64,000 nt of DNA, from assembly GCA_020636405.1 (NCBI GenBank), contig JACJXW010000006.1, positions 558,001 to 622,000 on the forward strand. Reading direction: 5' to 3'. The notes under the pieces were generated by a model, which was not told the origin of the DNA, searched no databases, and saw only the letters and a list, made by a program, of their open reading frames with translations. Positions 61,219 to 64,000 of this stretch are shown piece after piece. A program made the position numbers and the translations under genes. The DNA comes from Lewinellaceae bacterium. GTDB taxonomy: Bacteria > Bacteroidota > Bacteroidia > Chitinophagales > Saprospiraceae. How positions within the stretch are numbered: position 1 is the stretch's first letter; each line of letters starts with the position of its first letter.

Positions 61219-62691
61219 CTAGTGGATAACGACCTTTTGGAATTGCCTGCCTTGAGCATGTTCCAGTCCGATCAGATAAATGCCGGGCTCCAGGTTGTCA
61301 GTAGGCACTTCCAGTTTGTTGAGGCCATAATGAGCGCTGAGCTGCTCGCCGAAAATGCGCTGGCCTGCCATAGAGTACAAATTGAGCTGGAGGTCCAGCG
61401 CAATAGGTAGGTCAAATTCCACGACGAGCATCCCTCCCACATTCTGGGGATTAGGTTGTATGAAAAAATCCGTAGGAGAAATTTCTTCCCTGGTCGTGTT
61501 GATGAAGTTGCCGGTCTCAAAAGTAAAGGCATTGGAGAATTCGGCGCAGGCATCGTAGCGGTTATAGGGGCGGACGCGCCAGATCCAGTCCCGGTCGGAT
61601 ATCAGGTTGAATACCTCCACCTGATTGTCAGAGGTATTGAAGCTGCGGTAGACAATCTCAATTCCCAGGTTGGAGAGCAGGCTAAGTTGGACGATGTAGC
61701 CTTCGGCGCCCTCTACTGGTTGCCATTCCAGTTTCAAAGAATTCACATCCGTTATCGTAGTTCCGTCGACTGGCGTCACCGCTGTTATTTCAGGGTTTTC
61801 CAGGTAATAGCCTGGCGATTGGTTGTAGAGCAGGTTGGTGCGCAGGTTGAGCAGGTTGGCGCGCATGGCTTCCGATTGGCCGGATGAAAAGCGGCTGGCA
61901 CATTCGTCAAAAGAGTAACTCATGATCAAGGTGCCATCAGAGCGGAAGGAAATACCGGCGGGGTCCTTCTGCAAGGCCGTGCTCATTTTATCCGGTTGAC
62001 AAGGCCAGCGGTTGCTGAGGTAATCCGGGGGGGTGTCGCAGAACCCATCCCCGGCATTCTGGCAATTAGACCCATCGACCCGCTCTATCAAACGGCCGTT
62101 AACAGAACTGGGAGTGGGTTCGAATTCCTGGTGGTTGGTGCCTTCCCACCCTGAGAAGGTATGCGGCAGGGAAAGGAAATGCCCGATCTCGTGCGCCCAG
62201 GTATGGTCGTCCTCCGTTGTACAGCTTTTGTTCAGCGCGACCCCTAACCCGTAATAGGCATAACCACAATTGCCCGCCGGGTTGCTTACAATATAACAGT
62301 TGATGGTATTATCCACATTGTACTCTTCCATCATTTCCTGGCCTTGCCGGAAGTCGTGGTCGTAATACTCCGAATTGTCAATGTAGTTCAGCTCTCCCTC
62401 GATGAAAAATTGAATGTTAGAGGCTTCAAAATCTTTGTTCAGGGTACAAAAAGCATCCAGGACGCGGGATACGGGGAAATAGCCGCTGCCGTTGTCATTA
62501 CCGACGATATGGATGGTAAGCGGAACGTAAAGCAATTCTGGAGAACGCAGATAAGCGGACGGGTTACGCTGATAGTTCAGCAGCCAATCGACAATACCGG
62601 GTGGGGTGCCACAGTATTGGCCCATCTCCTGAGCTTGAACTAAGGGGGAAAAGCAAAAACCTATGAGGGAGACAAGTAACAGTTTTTTCAT
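61219..62691 (-). CDS. T9SS-secreted M43-family metalloprotease, copy 2
   Basis: A 490-residue paralogue of the flanking genes with the same layout: signal peptide (LLLVSLIGFCFSPLVQAQ), N-terminal PPGIVDWLLNYQRNPSAYL, zinc motif HEIGHFLSLPH, CDTPPDYLSNRW, LIMSYSFDECASRFSSGQ, fibronectin-like domain and T9SS tail (DFFIQPNPQNVGGMLVVEF). 47 nt separate it from copy 1, so the two may share a transcript. Confidence 0.9.
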   Translation of the reverse strand: MKKLLLVSLIGFCFSPLVQAQEMGQYCGTPPGIVDWLLNYQRNPSAYLRSPELLYVPLTIHIVGNDNGSGYFPVSRVLDAFCTLNKDFEASNIQFFIEGELNYIDNSEYYDHDFRQGQEMMEEYNVDNTINCYIVSNPAGNCGYAYYGLGVALNKSCTTEDDHTWAHEIGHFLSLPHTFSGWEGTNHQEFEPTPSSVNGRLIERVDGSNCQNAGDGFCDTPPDYLSNRWPCQPDKMSTALQKDPAGISFRSDGTLIMSYSFDECASRFSSGQSEAMRANLLNLRTNLLYNQSPGYYLENPEITAVTPVDGTTITDVNSLKLEWQPVEGAEGYIVQLSLLSNLGIEIVYRSFNTSDNQVEVFNLISDRDWIWRVRPYNRYDACAEFSNAFTFETGNFINTTREEISPTDFFIQPNPQNVGGMLVVEFDLPIALDLQLNLYSMAGQRIFGEQLSAHYGLNKLEVPTDNLEPGIYLIGLEHAQGRQFQKVVIH

Positions 62692-62708
62692 AACAGTAAT
62701 GCTTCAAA

Positions 62709-62748
62709 AATAAACGCCCAATAAAGATAAGGCTATTGGGCGTTTATT
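62709..62748 (-). terminator. terminator of M43 copy 3
   Basis: A perfect 15-bp stem (AATAAACGCCCAATA at 62709-62723 with 62734-62748) and 10-nt loop, downstream of copy 3 on the minus strand and followed by TTTTTG there. It separates copy 3 from copies 2 and 1. Confidence 0.7.
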
Positions 62749-62839
62749 CTAGTTTCTATACGGTTAATTTCAGGTAATTGGAGGACATTTGGGAAGGGGT
62801 GTAGGGATACACTAATACACTACAACCCTATTCTCCCCT

Positions 62840-64000
62840 CTACTGCACCAACAACTTCCGGTAGTTTGCCCCTCCGTTGGCGTCGATGCGCACCAGGTAG
62901 AGCCCTTTGGGCAGGCTGGCGGTGCTGAGGCTCATCCGGTTGGCGCCGGGTACGACGTCCATCCGTTGATTGCGCAGCACCTGGCCGGTAAGGCTCAGAA
63001 GGCTCACCGCAGCGTTGCTGCCCTGTTCGGAAGAGAATTCGATGATCACTTCCTGGTTCTCCCTTGCCGGGTTGGGATAAAGGCGCAGGCCTAGCACTGT
63101 TTCCTGAGCAGCGGTGGACGACACCAGGTCGGCCAGTTGGAAGGAATAGTAGTTGGAGAAACCGGTGCAGGCATCGTAGCGATTGAAGGGGCGGATGCGC
63201 CAGTAGTATGTCTTATCGGCCAGCAGGTCATCAGCGCCGACGGTTACCGAGTTGGTGGTGGTAATATAATTGGCCACCGTAAAGCTGAAAGTGGGCAGCC
63301 GCGAAATATCAACGAAATACATTTGTGCGCCGGGAATGGGCTGCCATTCCAGGTCGAAAGCCTCATTGTTCTGCACCTCTGCGCCTTCGGCCGGGAAAAT
63401 GGTGTTGAGGTCTGTATTGGCCAGCGGTGTTGGAGGGGCCTGGTTAGTGAGGTAGCCGGTGCGCTGTTGTTGCAGGTTGGCGCGCATGGCGCCGATCTGT
63501 CCATCGGTGAAGATCTCGGAACAGCCGTCATCGCTGTAAGACATGATCAGGTTGCCTTGGGAGCGGAACTCCACACCGCTGGGGTCTTTCTGGATCTGGG
63601 GGCTCTGGCCGGTACTATTGCAGTTCCAGCGGAAGTTGAGGTAATCCGGAGGAGTATCGCAGAATCCGTCGCCGGCGTAGCTGCAGTTGGTGCCGTTGAC
63701 CCGCTCGACTGCACGGGTGATGTTGGCCCAGGTCACCGTATTAGGAGTGGGGCTGTTGAAGTTGTAGTCGGTTTCCTCCCATCCGTAGAAGGTGTGCGGC
63801 AAGGACAGGTAGTGTCCGGCTTCGTGTGCCCAGGTATAGTCGCTGGGCCCCAGGCAGCTCTTTCCCAGGGCGACGGCATCCCGGGAGGGCTGGTAATAGC
63901 CGCAGGCGCCGGCGGGGTCGTCCACGATGTAAAAATTAAGCGTATTGGGAACATTGTGGTTGGCCATCATCTGGCGGCCGGAGTTGTAGTCGTGTTCGTA
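62840..64000 (-). CDS. T9SS-secreted M43-family metalloprotease, copy 3 (5' end outside window)
   Basis: The frame is open to the right edge (YEHDYNSGRQMMA precedes the first Met at 63970), so the N-terminus is missing. Visible are FYIVDDPAGACGYY, zinc motif HEAGHYLSLPH, CDTPPDYLNFRW, LIMSYSDDGCSEIFTDGQ, the fibronectin-like domain and a T9SS tail (GLRLYPNPARENQEVIIEF, LPKGLYLVRIDANGG). Closest in look to copy 2. Confidence 0.9.
   Translation of the reverse strand, partial: YEHDYNSGRQMMANHNVPNTLNFYIVDDPAGACGYYQPSRDAVALGKSCLGPSDYTWAHEAGHYLSLPHTFYGWEETDYNFNSPTPNTVTWANITRAVERVNGTNCSYAGDGFCDTPPDYLNFRWNCNSTGQSPQIQKDPSGVEFRSQGNLIMSYSDDGCSEIFTDGQIGAMRANLQQQRTGYLTNQAPPTPLANTDLNTIFPAEGAEVQNNEAFDLEWQPIPGAQMYFVDISRLPTFSFTVANYITTTNSVTVGADDLLADKTYYWRIRPFNRYDACTGFSNYYSFQLADLVSSTAAQETVLGLRLYPNPARENQEVIIEFSSEQGSNAAVSLLSLTGQVLRNQRMDVVPGANRMSLSTASLPKGLYLVRIDANGGANYRKLLVQ

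Noticed and set aside
62100..62130. GGGTTCGAATTCC, resembling a tRNA T-loop
   Set aside because: Lies inside the coding sequence of a metalloprotease, with no acceptor stem or anticodon arm around it.

Overview
The window comes from a member of the Bacteroidota, most likely the Saprospiria/Lewinella group. The evidence is type IX secretion (T9SS) C-terminal sorting domains on several secreted proteins, Bacteroidota promoters of the TTG-N19/20-TAnnTTTG type, two TonB-dependent receptors with carboxypeptidase-like plug extensions, WG repeats, DUF4856/imelysin lipoproteins, a Lacal_2735-type small protein and a moderately high G+C. I recognised no rRNA, tRNA, CRISPR array, phage module or intact transposase.

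Layout. 1-8.1 kb: the end of a T9SS-secreted BNR-type protein, then a probable metal/iron-uptake operon (DUF4856 lipoprotein, imelysin-like lipoprotein, HTTM membrane protein, TonB receptor) behind a good promoter and a palindromic operator candidate, then a MntA-HepT toxin-antitoxin pair. 8.1-17.2 kb: a secreted protein of unknown function, a surface-sugar cluster (GT4 glycosyltransferase, membrane protein, GmhA, GmhB), a double-SPOR protein and a trehalose synthase/phosphatase fusion. 17.2-28.9 kb: CBS protein, two-component system, hemL, a 48-bp palindromic tandem repeat, purB with an orphan T9SS tail, a secreted propeller-like protein, aminopeptidase P, kdsC-like phosphatase, UbiA prenyltransferase and Maf.

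28.9-33.5 kb is the most unusual part: a 1169-residue LRR-Roc-COR-TIR protein followed upstream by a second MntA-HepT pair, the whole block bracketed by 29-bp perfect inverted repeats. The LRR section is a 1002-bp array of 15 nearly identical 66-bp units in which one codon (NAC) carries all four possible first bases. This looks like an innate-immunity-type receptor with a recombining recognition surface.

33.5-48.8 kb: a large WG-repeat protein, topA, a methyltransferase, DUF3467, an outer-membrane beta-barrel receptor, a membrane-anchored caspase-like protease directly coupled to a secreted protein made of two duplicated domains, an FKBP and a cell-wall amidase. 49-64 kb: an M49-like zinc lipoprotein, a secreted trypsin-like protease with a dockerin-like tail, a MacB/FtsX permease, sucC, a sterol-desaturase/DUF4442 pair and three tandem T9SS-secreted M43 metalloproteases (the last runs off the right edge).

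Intergenic gaps are rich in palindromic, MITE-like and short-period inverted repeats of at least five families. They often sit directly after stop codons, so they may double as terminators. All functional statements are from sequence reading; none has been tested by database search.
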